Below are positions 11,250 through 22,459 of a stretch of 64,000 nucleotides of DNA, one piece after another (positions within the stretch are counted from its first letter, which is position 1; each line of letters opens with the position of its first letter). This DNA comes from Hymenopus coronatus (Eukaryota; Arthropoda; Insecta; Mantodea; Hymenopodidae). The stretch covers positions 51,029,001-51,093,000 of the forward strand of contig CM060883.1 in assembly GCA_030762935.1 (NCBI GenBank), written 5' to 3'. The position numbers and the translations under genes are program-made. Below the pieces are notes generated by a model that was given only the letters and a program-made list of their open reading frames with translations, searched no databases and was not told the DNA's origin.

Positions 11250-11948
11250 AGCATAGCTCAAAAACGAAAAGACCCTTAAATACCAAACTTGTATTTACGT
11301 TTGGTATTTTGCAAGGAAGCGACACGCAGATTTACAAGAAAATCCCCCCCAACCCTAACTACCCTTTACATGCAACTTTTTTCGAAAATGTTGATTTTCT
11401 CAAAAATAGCTCCAACAATTTTGATTAAAATGTCTTATACTAAAGATATTTAAATGACAAATGAAATGTATATTTTGAATTTTCTGGGTATAACCTCTGA
11501 AGACATCTTTATTCTGGATGAATTTTGTGGAATTTTGCGTAACTGGTAAACGGTGAGAGATAGACAAAAACTTACTTAAGAGAAAGTGTATAGCTCGTTA
11601 AAACTCACAAGTTATGTTAAATACATTTTTACGTGGAGTTGACCGTCTTTTAGATATTCCTTGTTATTTGTTTCAGCAATAAAATACTCATACTTTTCTC
11701 ATACTGGAATTTGTGAACTCCTGTCCATACAAACAAAGGAACTTCAATCACATAGCAACCAGCTTTTGACTTGACTTTAGCCTATGCTATTCCCTTATTT
11801 CCGTTCTACTTACATGGGAGCAAGTAATAAGACGATTTCTGTTAATTATTTCTCGATTAGCATAAAGTAAATAGAAGAATAAGCTTTTTAACAATAATTT
11901 GCTGTAGAGATGTAGAAAGTCATGTGAATGGAACACATAAGAATTTTT
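11053..11948 (+). repeat. R800 copy 9, full length, with long (TG)n
   Basis: It starts TTTTTACTTTCTCTACACG, has the complete left hairpin, an expanded TG tract at about 11203-11247, the inner hairpin, and ends GTGAATGGAACACATAAG. It is among the most complete copies and a good reference for the family. Confidence 0.9.
11200..11247. repeat. (GT)n microsatellite inside R800
   Basis: About 22 GT units at the fixed internal microsatellite site of R800, preceded by CGCGCG. Confidence 0.95.
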
Positions 11949-12049
11949 GGAAATACTAACCAATTAGGCTGAGTAGTTATAGCATAGCTAATACATTGCT
12001 GTATATATGTTGCGCGTAGTAATATAAAAGTATGTTTCTTAGGAGCGGA

Positions 12050-12200
12050 TAGTTTGGTGCTTCGTGGCGCAGAGGATCCGGTTCGAGTTTCGTCTTGGGT
12101 ATTTGTGGTGTGTTTCCTTGTTTGTATTCTATCTCAGATTTTCTCTCTCACCTGATGGCCAACTATGTCACACCTGAAGGTCAATGTGTGTGCTATAAAA
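12050..12200 (+). mobile_element. Possible tRNA-headed SINE fragment
   Basis: GGTGCTTCGTGGCGCAGAGG followed by GATCCGGTTCGAGTTTCG looks like an A-box region and B box, and is followed by a tail with GTGTGTTTCC. The family is unclear; CTTCGTGG also occurs in the SINE-E head on the minus strand near 17450. Confidence 0.4.
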
Positions 12201-12237
12201 ATAAAACTAGCATTTCCGCATACAACTTTTTCTTTCA

Positions 12238-12903
12238 AATACTGTTTTATCTAAATTATGCTAATCGAGATAAACATAAGCAGAAATGGTCTTAGTGCTT
12301 GCTTCTTTGTAAATAGAAGGGAAATAAGAAGATAAAATAGGCTAAAGATTTCATCAAATATTTTAAATTCCGATCTCAATGTAAAATAAATGAAATTGAT
12401 TTCTCTTTGCTTGCTAGGAGTAAACAAAAGAGAGACGAAAAGAAAGGTGGCTTCCCGATTGAGAAAGGTTAGTAGTTCGAAACTGAATCTAATAACACGG
12501 AATATCTCGAAAACGGTTAATTCTACAATAAATGTACATGACAAATTGTGTGTTTTAACGAATCTACATTTTAGTGTACCTAGTACCTTTTTGCCTCTCT
12601 TTTGGTTTCAGTTATACTAAAGTTATACAAAAGTCATCCAGAATGAAGAGGTTTTCGGAGGCTATTCCCAGAAAGTTTAGGATATACATTTCGTTTGTCA
12701 CATAGATATATTAAGTATGTGTTATTTTAATAAAAATCGTCAGGGCCATTTCAGAGAAAATAAACATTTTCGACGAATGTTCCATTTAAAGGGTAGTTGG
12801 GGATGGAGGGATTTTCCTGAAAATCTTCGTGTCGCGTCCTTGGAAGATTTTGAACTTGAATACAAAGTTTTGTATTTAATCGGTTTTTTTTAGTTATGCT
12901 GTC
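12238..12903 (-). repeat. R800 copy 10, both ends missing
   Basis: Inverted copy from TTATGCTAATCGAGATAAAC to TTAGTTATGCTGTC. It stops at the microsatellite side and is fused directly to a plus-strand copy. Confidence 0.75.
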
Positions 12904-13420
12904 TCAAAAAATGGATATAACGATTTTAATTAATATAGCACATGTTTAAGATATTCTGGGGGGGGTGGATAGCCTCTGAAGACTTCTTTATTCTTGATGA
13001 TGTTTGTATAACTGTAAGCCGTAAGAAATATGCACTTACCACACAACAAAATATAATCTTATTAAAACACACAATTTATGACGTAAATTTTTGTTGAGTT
13101 AACCGTTTCTGAGATATTCCTTGTTATTTGTTTCAATTTTAAACTAGTTAACTTTTATCAGGCGGGAAGTCAACTTTCGTTTTATCTCTTTTGTTTTAAT
13201 GCCGAGAATGCAAAAGAGAACCAAATTTCAATTGCTTCACATGACGATAGTTTTCATAAGATTTGTTTATCGTTTAGGCTGGTGTGTTTTCTTATTTTCC
13301 TTCTACTTAAAAGGAAGCAAGTAAGAAGGCACTTTCTGCTAATGTTTGTTTGATTAGTATGACGTAGATAAAAATCATTTTTGTGAGGTTTTGGAACAGG
13401 TAGTGAAAGCCTTATGGATT
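12904..13420 (+). repeat. R800 copy 11, fused head to head with copy 10
   Basis: It begins with TCAAAAAATGGATATAACG and runs through TGAAGACTTCTTTATTCTTG to TAGTGAAAGCCTTATGG. The junction with the inverted copy at about 12903 removes the left end of both. A G-run (GGGGGGG) sits at about 12958-12966. Confidence 0.75.
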
Positions 13421-13520
13421 GCGGGGTTTCCCAAATATGGTGGGGGTCCCCGGTTCGTATCCCCGTGAAGGATTTAGGATATTGATGGAATGGTGTCAGA
13501 TGTGGGTGCCCTAACTCAGG
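13421..13520 (+). mobile_element. Possible tRNA-derived SINE fragment
   Basis: The B-box-like CCCCGGTTCGTATCCCCG at about 13449 lies just after the right side of R800 copy 11. No body is recognisable beyond it. Confidence 0.35.
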
Positions 13521-14654
13521 ATGTACAAGTGGTTTTCTTTGAGTTTACGATTACTATTGAACTCTTTATTAATTTCCTTCGACGTTTTCTGCCATCGAAC
13601 ACACCCGCATTCGTAAGTTTTCCCCTTTCCAGCTATGCTTACGCGACCGCGCCTATCATCTCTTATTACTCGTGACAGTATTCTGGTGTATTAAACACTG
13701 TTTTTATCGCGGCCACATGTAGCCCGTTTGTTTCCACTGCGGCCTCAAACATCACGTCTTAACCGCAACGAGTCTTCCATAGCAAGTGAAGTCGCATCGC
13801 TCGACCAACAAGAAAACCAATCCCTTCGGTCCTTAACGGTACTCTCTACCTGGGTCGTTGGCTATCTTATGGCAACTTTGTCCTAGCGTTTTTAGATGTG
13901 TTTCACAACATTTCTTCCTTGGTTATTTCCAATGCATATTTGTCCATTCTTAATATAGGTTATAGCCCCCTTTTAGAAACCTTTTAATCCCGTGACACGA
14001 CAAATACTGTCTCATGATGGAACGTCAGATATTTTCTGTTGACTCCTCCAACTTAGCGTCTATATACACCTGAGATTCACTGGTAAGATAATGTAATAGT
14101 AAACATTTTTATATCCTCTTGATTACTCCAAATTCATATCCTTCAGCTCCTTATGTAGGCTATACTCCAAACTCCTCCTGCTTTTTTATTGGTGGATATT
14201 CTGAACTGCGCTCATCTCAGATGTAAGTTGGATTCACATTCTATCACCGTTCTGTTTCCCAATTCCCAATTCAGTATCTATTTACTTATTCCTTACTGTA
14301 CTCAATTATTCCAAGGCAATTGCAGTTTCTCCTAATTTTATCTCGTATTTCCGCTGTTATGCTTTCTTGTCTCAATCTAAGTTCTTCTTGCTCAGCTTGT
14401 ATACTATTTGAATCTCTGTTTTTATATTTTCGTGTTTTCGTGATTCTTTTCATTACTGGACTGTTTCTTTTCATTAAGCCAATTTAGCAGCTGTTTCATT
14501 ATTGCTGTCAGACTAGTTTCATTTTCTTCGCTTTCCTTTGCTCTACACTGTTACGTGGCATAGTGCTCATTTTATGTTGTTACACTACTGTACCTAGCAA
14601 TTTCACTACCCTCTATTCCCCATTATAGTCATTTTTTTCTGAGTTTTCATTGTT
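13521..14654. other. Long stretch without R800 or a recognised gene
   Basis: AT-rich and free of the dominant repeat. The minus-strand frame at 14286-14474 is rich in Glu, Arg and Gln (SIQAEQEELRLRQESITAEIRD) and could be a coiled coil from a decayed retroelement ORF1, but nothing confirms this. Confidence 0.35.
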
Positions 14655-14975
14655 TTACTGGTCTCTATTAACCCAAGATTACAGGTTAAAACCTGGCGTA
14701 GAGTGATGAATTATTTCAGACGCAAAAGTTTCTTAGCATGGCTTCCTTCGGGAGGGAATTAATGCCGGTAGTCCCTGTAATGTTTATTTGCAACAGAAAA
14801 CAACAATGTACCTTGAAAGAAGAAGGTTTTGAGAAAAATGCTGTGCGTCTGCAGGTCGTGCTTTCGTTCTGCAGTGCCTCTGGGTGCGACGAGCTGATAG
14901 CTCGTCACCATAGTGCATAGCGGCGAACTCATGATTCAGAAATTCAAATCCGATCAAGCAAACATGTTAACGATG
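14655..14975 (+). mobile_element. SINE-C copy (core CTTAGCATGGCTTCCTTCGG)
   Basis: The order is: B-box-like AGATTACAGGTTAAAACCTG, then TTTCAGACGCAAAAG, the core CTTAGCATGGCTTCCTTCGG, then GACGAGCTGAT, CGTCACCAT and CATAGCGG.GAACTC, ending AATTCAAATCCGATCA. The same series is found inverted at 22460-22766, so about 300 bp is a repeat unit. The core resembles conserved SINE cores known from several invertebrates. The small open frame 14738-14920 lies inside it. Confidence 0.7.
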
Positions 14976-16509
14976 TCCCCATTCTTCACGTAGGAGCTAA
15001 AGAAAATTAACTAACCTACATAAAGCATTAACTTCGTCTTTCTGTAAATTATTCTACCTGATGAAGTCGTGTCATCGTATGTAGCCGTTCGCGGACTCCT
15101 GACGCGTTGATAATGATCTCTGCTATCACTTATATCGGTGTATCACGGGCTATAAACCCCCTCGTCATTTCCCGGTGCCTTCCGTCGCTGTTTCCGCTCC
15201 CTCACAGACGTCCTGCTTGGGCGTCTTGGAGACTTCGTCAGCCCTTATAGCTTCGTCTTATCTTCGCTACACTTGGGCGATATATACGAGGTCGCTGTTG
15301 ACGTCTTCAGCATGTACTGGCAGCTTTGTCGGCGATTCTTCTTGACACCGGCCTCGCAGCTGAAAAATGTTGGTGTTAAGGTAGTTAGGAATTGTGATGG
15401 AATTGCGGATTGAAACGAATCCCAGCAAGAAATGGGAACAACACTTTCTTTGCAACCATTATTACTAGGGATAGCGTCTTGGGGACCGATAGTGGAATAG
15501 AATCGAAGTTAATGCAGCATGATATATGGTTGTGATTTGTTAACAATGCAGTGTGCACGTACTGGTACTAATAGATGGGAAATGGGGCAGTGGTTGCATG
15601 GTAGACTGATGTTTTCAGTAGCAGTGGATTGAGGTTGAGGTGGGTGGTAAATATAAATACCATTGATTTACGAGAACTAACAGTTTTAATATTTACATTT
15701 ATTCAATTGCTGTTGTGCAACAAGTCATCAGCATAATTATGCGATTAATGTTCTCTCAAGATAGGTTACAATGTAAAACAATATACATTCGTAACGTCTT
15801 AAATATGAACCGTCTCCGATTGGCATGTAAATAGGCTTTATATTGTGAAAAAACTTCGCTCCACATCACAAGATGTGATTGGAGCAAAACGGAAATAGAA
15901 CACAACTATGGGTAAGATACTTAATCAGACAATTATTTCCGTAGCAACACCTCGCAGCACATTTCGTATTTCACACATTCTTGAAAATCCGACACTGTCT
16001 TCGCTTTCTTTTTCACACGGTCTAAAACAGATGTCACGGGTCTCTGATTAATTGCTTGCACAAGTTCGTCGACAGCTTTCAGTGTTCGAGGTATTTCAAT
16101 TTTCGATGTTTACAGATTTATGCTTTGTCTAGATATACCTGCAAAGTTCTTCTGTATGAATTGAAAGTCCTCCTGTAATCCATTTGAAGTAAGAGATTGA
16201 TTGAGAGCATACATTATCATCCAAGTCATTAATTACCTGTAAAACAGTATTGTAATATACTGCGTAGTATACTGCTGTATCGAGCTACGTTCCCAAGCGC
16301 GTTAGTGCAGGTTGTGCATATGCGGCATGTGCAGTCGCCAATGCAGGTCGGTCTCTACTCGGTAGGTATACAACCTGTACACGCAGGTGTCCCGCTATCG
16401 GTCCCCAAGATGCTGTCCCTAATTATTACCTGTATGTCGCAACACTGCTCCAGAACTCTTAGCAGTAGCCCTGTAATATATGTAAACACTAATTGCCTAT
16501 GGAGTTTTC
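14976..16509. other. No recognised feature
   Basis: Mixed-composition DNA including a GC-richer patch at about 15100-15420. Small open frames at 15267-15455 and 16305-16613 show no domain. Confidence 0.4.
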
Positions 16510-16790
16510 ATCTAAAGCGCCCCTTCTCCGTCACAACTATTGAATATTCCACTTCATTTTGCGTCAACGGAGACGCAACCTCCAGCACATCCGATAGACG
16601 TCGATTCTCGTAGCCAATTTTGTCTCCCACCGTTTTCACTTTTGTGTACCAAATGTCTCCTCCATCTCTGGCGCCAGTCATATACGTGTCCCCATTCTGC
16701 ATCTTAGCCATAAGGAGACATTTCATCCTCATCCGAACCGTGACTAATTGGCAAGAAGCGAAAATATCCCCAAGATTCCTGGATATTTTC
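16510..16790 (-). pseudogene. Unclassified coding-like repeat U1, copy 2
   Basis: A minus-strand open frame reads MAKMQNGDTYMTGARDGG, DIWYTKVKTVGDKIG, then DVLEVASPLTQNEVEYS before a stop near 16515. It is related to the broken copy at 8499-8700, which makes it a dispersed element and not a unique gene. Predicted properties: no signal peptide, no membrane segment, mixed charge. I cannot name the protein. The intact copy could be an exon of a real gene with 8.5 kb a pseudogene; the two cannot be told apart here. Confidence 0.4.
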
Positions 16791-16829
16791 ACATGAAGGA
16801 TGCGGCAATCTTCCAATTACAGTAGGTTT

Positions 16830-16900
16830 GTAATGTATGTATCTAATAAACGCATGTATGTGTATGTATGTACGCATGCACGTCATGTATTTATGTGTGA
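16830..16900. repeat. Imperfect (TGTA)n repeat
   Basis: Repeated ATGTATG/TGTATG units between about 16830 and 16890. Confidence 0.6.
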
Positions 16901-17174
16901 ATGTTATACAAGGGGTTCCAAAATTTAGCCACAGAAATTAGCAGCATTGTAGAAGAGTCCAAATTAAATAGAGTTAGAGATTCTATAGACTATGGATTAT
17001 AAATTGTTTGCTACAGCATAATATGTATTAAGGCTTAAATAAACAATCCAAATAAAAAACATAATTTCATCTTCCAAAATTTATTATTCATGCAATAGCC
17101 ATTAATAAAGCAACATCCCCTACCCGATTAATACACCTCTAATTAAGGTTCTTAAAAAGAGGATTTTAGTTGAA

Positions 17175-17496
17175 TTATTGATCAAACCGCCATGGCCGTG
17201 ACCTGAACACTCGATTTTCGGAGAGGGCAGGTATAGTGGCATTATTTAGCGCTATGTTTAGCGTGTCGGTTTTGGGCTATGATTAAAACAGTACCGGAGT
17301 CTGGTCAGGACTCCGGCGCTGTATCCTCTATTTACATTCCCCCCTGTATGATTACTGGTTTTACTGTTCCTTTACACAAACATATACACATTGCACAAAC
17401 ATATAACACCTATGTCCAAGGCGGGAATCGAACCCATGATCCCCTGCCCACGAAGCACCAAAGCGAGATGCCTTAGCGAGGGTGGCCATGGGGACC
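17175..17496 (-). mobile_element. SINE-E copy (tRNA-derived head)
   Basis: On the minus strand, GGTCCCCATGGCCACCCTC, GCATCTCGCTTTGGTGC and the B box GGGTTCGATTCCCGC form a tRNA-like head. A body with ACATAGGTGTTATATGTTTG and GGAGTCCTGACCAGACTCC follows. A related head occurs on the minus strand near 43190-43270. It abuts the RNase H fragment that follows. Confidence 0.55.
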
Positions 17497-18441
17497 GGCA
17501 TGTGAGAATTGACGGTTCAGTTTCCATACATACAGACAACAAAGTGACTCTCGCCTCTCTTAAAAACAACTCTATACAGTCCCCTATAATAGAAGAAATA
17601 AGGAATAAGATTCGTCAACTTACAGAAGAAATTGGACAGTAGACTTCGGATGGGTAAAGGCGCACATTGGAATAGAAGGTAACGAACTTGCGGAAGCCTC
17701 GCCAAAGCAGCAGCTCAAGACAGCGAACTACCCAGAGTATACTGCAAAATACCTGCAATAACAATAGTCAACGAATTGCGGAAAGCAAATCAGGAAAAAT
17801 GGCAAAGACAAAGGGACAACACACGGAAAGGAGCCAAATGCAGATCATCTTTTCCAAGCATAGAACAAACACTAAACCTCACAATTACGGTAACACCAGA
17901 AATCACAATAATAGTAACCGGCCATGGTAAAACAAAATCATACTTGCACAGGTTTAAAATAATAGAAGGTGTAGGAGAACAAACAATAGACCATCTGATA
18001 TATGACTGCAAACTACTGAATAGACAACTGAAACAAGAAGTTACCAGAAGAGGCAGGAACTGGCCAACTGCCGACAATGTTCCAATAACAAAAACACATC
18101 GACATTCTACAGATTCGTGAATTCAATACACCTTGACAAATTAAGATAACACAATGGAAACAAACATAAAAGGAATCAGAAATCAAAGACTATAAACCAC
18201 AAAAAGTGAGAACTTTCGTATGTAAATTAACATATTTGGAATTTAATTTAGTTATCTTTTAGAAATTACACTTGACTTAATAGAAGTAACAATTTTCCTC
18301 ATCCACACTGGTTGCATTACATATTTAAAAGATACACACTTAATTCAATAGAAACATAGCGCTGAAAACTAAAACATGTAATATTATTGTGTAGTGGAGG
18401 AGCATGTTGTTATTCAATAAATAAATTAAAAAAAAAAAAAA
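17497..18441 (+). pseudogene. 3' end of an I/R1-type non-LTR retrotransposon (RNase H tail)
   Basis: It starts with DGSVSIHTDNKVTLASLKN, matching the RNase H segment with its conserved Asp, continues with FGWVKAHIGIEGNELAE (the HxGxxGNE motif), then VNELRKANQEKWQ, and later TGHGKTKSYLHRF and a Cys/His region (EQTIDHLIYDC). These are known of I- and R1-group elements with a C-terminal RNase H and zinc-finger tail. Several frameshifts and stops break it. The element ends with AATAAATAAATT and a 14-base A run ending near 18441, so the 3' end is present and the 5' part is truncated. Confidence 0.85.
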
Positions 18442-18904
18442 GGTCTTCGCAGTTATCTGTTTTATGTTGTCTTTATTTGAATGTTAAAATGATCAATTCA
18501 TATTTTGTTGCCTTACTCAATATGATTTATTCGTGCTAATAAATAGAATTAATGAAATATACGCCAAGCATTTAGATGCAATGGAGAACGTTTCAATAAA
18601 AGTTGCATTAAGCATCGTGGGAGGATTTAAATACAGTGCATCACACGTTGGCAGTCAATGTACGTACACATTACAATTCTAGGCACAGTAGAACATTTAC
18701 GAAATAATGTCATTATGTCAAATGCTTTTCAAATGAAATCAAAATAAATAACTATCTCCCTAGTAAACCAAATAGCTACATAAAACTAGTTGAAAACAAT
18801 GTACTATGAAGGAAATTTCATTCTACCTTTTCATTTCTGCATGAAAAGAGACTTTGAGAAGTATGACAATATCCAGAACCATTTTTTTTTTAAAGTATAC
18901 ACTA
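18442..18904. other. No recognised feature
   Basis: AT-rich flank between the LINE tail and the next R800 copy. The small open frame at 18790-18978 lacks a recognisable domain. Confidence 0.5.
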
Positions 18905-19500
18905 TTGTATATCATATTCTTTACACGTGCTATGAACGTAGTACACAGAGAAGGTATTTTATTCCGCCCAAAAATTAGATACCCAGATTTCGCAATTATA
19001 TGTTTTGAGGTTCCTTGGGTCCAAAAAAGCATTTTAGTAAAAACTTTGAGCGCGCGCACGTATGTGTGTGTGTATGTGTGAACAGCATACTCAAAAACTG
19101 AAAGACCATTAAATTCCAAACTTGGTATTTATGTTTAGTTTCTTCCAAGGATGCGACACAAAGATTTTCCACAAAATCCCCCCATCACAAACTACTCTTA
19201 AATGGAAAAACGTTTGAATTTTTTTCCTCAAAAATGGCTTTAACGGTTTTGATTAAAATACCGAATATTAAACGTATTTACATCACAAATAAAACGTTTA
19301 TTTTCAATTTTATGGGAATAGCTTCTGAAGACGTCTTTATTCTGCATACATTTTGCAGAATTTTGCAACGGCTAAACCGTTAGATATAGTCAAAAAGTTA
19401 CTACAGAGCTTTTAGAGTGGAGAGTTTTCGAGATATTCCTGTTATTGGTTTCAGTTTTAAACTACTTAACTTTTCTCAAACGGCACCATGCAAAGCGATC
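18905..19500 (+). repeat. R800 copy 12, right-truncated, followed directly by copy 13
   Basis: It begins with the left hairpin (TTTACACGTGCTATGAACG) and contains the TGTG site near 19060-19080. It breaks off after CAAACGGCACCATGCAAAGC, where the next copy begins within about ten bases. Confidence 0.8.
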
Positions 19501-19504
19501 TAAA

Positions 19505-20394
19505 CCTATTTTTACCTTTTCTACACTTACTATGAACATCGAGTATAGGGAAGGTATTGTAATGCATCCAAAATTTCGATACCGAGATTTCGTCGGAAAT
19601 ACTTGTTTTGGGTCCCCTGAATCCAAAGAAAGCATTTTGGGAAACCGATCCATGTGTGTGTATGTGTATGTGTGTGTGTGTGGGCTGCATAGCTCAAAAA
19701 ATAACAGATGTTAAATACCAAACTTGATATTTAAGTTTGGTATCTTCCAAGGATGTGACCCGAAGATTTTGAGAAAAATCCCCCTACCCCAAACTCCTCT
19801 TTACATGGAAAACATTTAAATAATTTTGATTTTCTCAAAAAGTACTTAACGATTTTGATTAAAATATCGTATATTAAAGTTATTCGCAGTACAAGTAAAA
19901 TGTATATCTTTAATTTTCTGGGAATAGCCTCTGAAGATATCTTTATTCTTTATGCATTTTGCAGAATTTTGCATAACTGGTAAAACGTAAGAGATACAGA
20001 AAAACTTACTGCACAAAAAGTGCAGATATCGTTAAAACATAAGTATTATGTTATATGTATACATTTTTTCGTAGAGTTGACCGTTTTTGAGATATTCATT
20101 GTTATTAGTTTCAGTTTTAAAATACTTATACTTTACCCATATGGGAATTTGTCAAATCTTGGCCATACAAATCAAAGGAACTTCAATCACATAGCAACCA
20201 GCTTTCAAAAGATTTGACTATCACTTTAGTCTATGGTATTCCCCGATTACCCTTCTAATTACAAGCAAGTAATAAGACCATTTCTGCTGTTTTTTGTCTC
20301 GATTAGCTTGAAGTGGATAAAAGAATGAGCTTTTCGTCAATAATTTGTTTCAGAGATGTAGAAAAAGTCATGTGAATAGAACACATCTCGTTTT
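19505..20394 (+). repeat. R800 copy 13, full length
   Basis: From TTTTACCTTTTCTACACTTAC, with an intact hairpin, to GTGAATAGAACACATCTCG. The microsatellite lies near 19650-19682. Confidence 0.88.
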
Positions 20395-20810
20395 TAATGT
20401 CTTTGAGTGTACAATAACCTCAATTTCGCTGCCTAGTCCTCTGCGATCTTATCCCATCCTATCCTCCGTCATTCATTTTATTTTAATCATCTTTCTTCAA
20501 TATGGTTTCACACAAAGCATGGAACCATTTAGTAATTCTATTATTTCACTGCATGTATCTGATAGCTTGCTGTGTTATTATAGTTTGTATTTTGTAGTCA
20601 TATTGTGTGTTCCTTCTTTGCCATCGGAAAAGGGGAAGCGGCTTATTCCACATCGGAAATTTCCGTCTCTTCTACCAGACACCAAAATAGGCATGCTGCC
20701 TTACACGTTCCATCTGGTATATTCGTGTTCACTTCTGCACCTTATTTATACGTGAGAAGCATTGCTTATTGACAGGTTTTCAAAATGAGAGAGCTCCATA
20801 CAAAAGAATA
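20395..20810. other. No recognised feature; contains an unsupported open frame
   Basis: A 136-residue plus-strand frame (20345-20755) begins inside the R800 copy and runs into this gap. It is rich in hydrophobic and Ser residues but has no recognisable domain, and its start within a repeat argues against a gene. Confidence 0.4.
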
Positions 20811-20811
20811 C

Positions 20812-20870
20812 CTGATGTGCTCTATTCACCTGGTTTTCTTTACCTATTCTACAACAAGCTATTCTTAAAA
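20812..20870 (-). repeat. R800 right-end fragment in tandem with copy 14
   Basis: CTGATGTGCTCTATTCACC through ACAACAAGCTATTCTT is the first 55 bases of an inverted copy, cut off and followed at once by a complete inverted copy. Confidence 0.7.
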
Positions 20871-21733
20871 AATCTGATGTGTTCCATTCACATGATTTTC
20901 TCTACATCTCTGCAACAAATTATTGTTAAAAAGTTATGCTTCTATATGTTTACTTCATGCTAATTGAGAAAAAAATATAGCAGAAATAGTCTTATTACTT
21001 GCTTCCTTGTAAGTAGAAGCGAAATAAGGGAGTACCATAGGTTAAAATGATAGTCAAAAGCTAGTTGCTATGTGACTGAAGTTCCTTCGTTTGTATGTAC
21101 AGGAGTTGAAGAATTCCTTTATGAGAAAAGTATGTTTTTTTAAAGCTGAAACCAAAAACAAGGAATATCTCAAAAACGATCAATTCCATATATAACATAA
21201 ATTGTGTGTTTTAACGTGCTTTAAATTTTTTGTGTGTTAAGTTTTTGTTCATCTCTTATGGTTTAGCAGTTATGCTAGATTCCTTAAAATTCATTTAGAA
21301 TAAAGTAATCTTCATAGGCTATTCCCAAAAAATTCAAGATATATATTTTATTTGTCAGGTAAATATCTTTAATATACGATATTTTAATCAAAACCGTTAG
21401 AGCCATTTTTGAAAAAATCAAAATTTTCGAAAAAAGTTCCATGTAAAAGGTAGTTTGGGGTGGGGTGATTTTTCTCGAAATCTTCGTGTCGCATCCCTGA
21501 AAGATACTAAACTTAAATACTACGTTTGGTATATTACCGAACTTTCGTTTTTGAGTTATCGTGTTCAAAGATACAAGGATAAACGGACACACACGGACCT
21601 TTTTCTGAAAAAGGGGATACAGGGGACCCTAAACTATATATTTCCGGTGAAATCTCGGTATCGAATTTTTGGGTGGAGTGCAATACCTTCTCTATACACT
21701 ATGTACATAGTACTTGTAGAGAAAGTAAAAAGA
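20871..21733 (-). repeat. R800 copy 14, full length
   Basis: From AATCTGATGTGTTCCATTC to CTATGTACATAGTACTTGTAG and AGAAAGTAAAA. It shows every block of the family. The open frame at 21455-21832 carries the peptide RYRIFGWSAIPSLYTMYIV found in many R800 copies. Confidence 0.9.
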
Positions 21734-22459
21734 TACGGTTCGCGAGAAATGGAACGTGAAACACCAAAACATACTTATGTAATTGCATGCTGTTCGCTAT
21801 ACAGCTGCAGCAAAGTGGTTCTTGTATCGTAAATACGAGGAGGAAAAGAGAAAATTCTTCACTTCGAGAAGCAGCTCGTTTCTCTCACTTATTGTAAATT
21901 TACTCTCTGAAGGGGAAGCACTATCGGATAAGTAAAGAATGCTGTATCAAGCAGTTTATAAAGACGACCAGACAGGATTTAGTTTTATGGACAGGAAAAG
22001 GGGTTGGGGATGAACGCTGTGTGGTGTATTTACTGCTTAACAGCTTTGTCTTCTATACGTGACTATGAAACAGCTCACAAATGGCTATACGAAGTCAAAA
22101 AGTTATCCATAAAGAGTTGAAATAATAATATAATTGATTAAATTCGGTACACAGTAGGAGTTCATACAGAAAAGCTTTTAAAATCTCGATATTTAAATAT
22201 ATAACTGCATGAAGGTTGTTTAAAATTTACATATATTGAAACTTAAGATTTGAAATCAATTTATAAGAGAATCATTAGTCGTCACAGAAAATTTTGATTG
22301 TAACTGGAACTAAAATACGGACAATTCACAACGAGACTTGTAAAAAAATTCCACTATAAATATCTGAGGCCTAAATGTTTTATAGTAAGCGTGTTGTGTT
22401 TAATCACGAACCATTAATCCATTAGATAAAAAGATAATTTCCAGTAATCCTAAGTAGAG
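21734..22459. other. No recognised feature
   Basis: AT-rich intergenic DNA without R800 blocks or domain-bearing open frames. Confidence 0.45.

Noticed and set aside
11046..11428. Open frames of repeated Cys-Val codons
   Set aside because: They are translations of the (GT)n microsatellite inside R800.
20345..20755. 136-residue open frame as a gene
   Set aside because: It starts inside the right end of an R800 copy and shows no domain, splice signal or bias that would support it.
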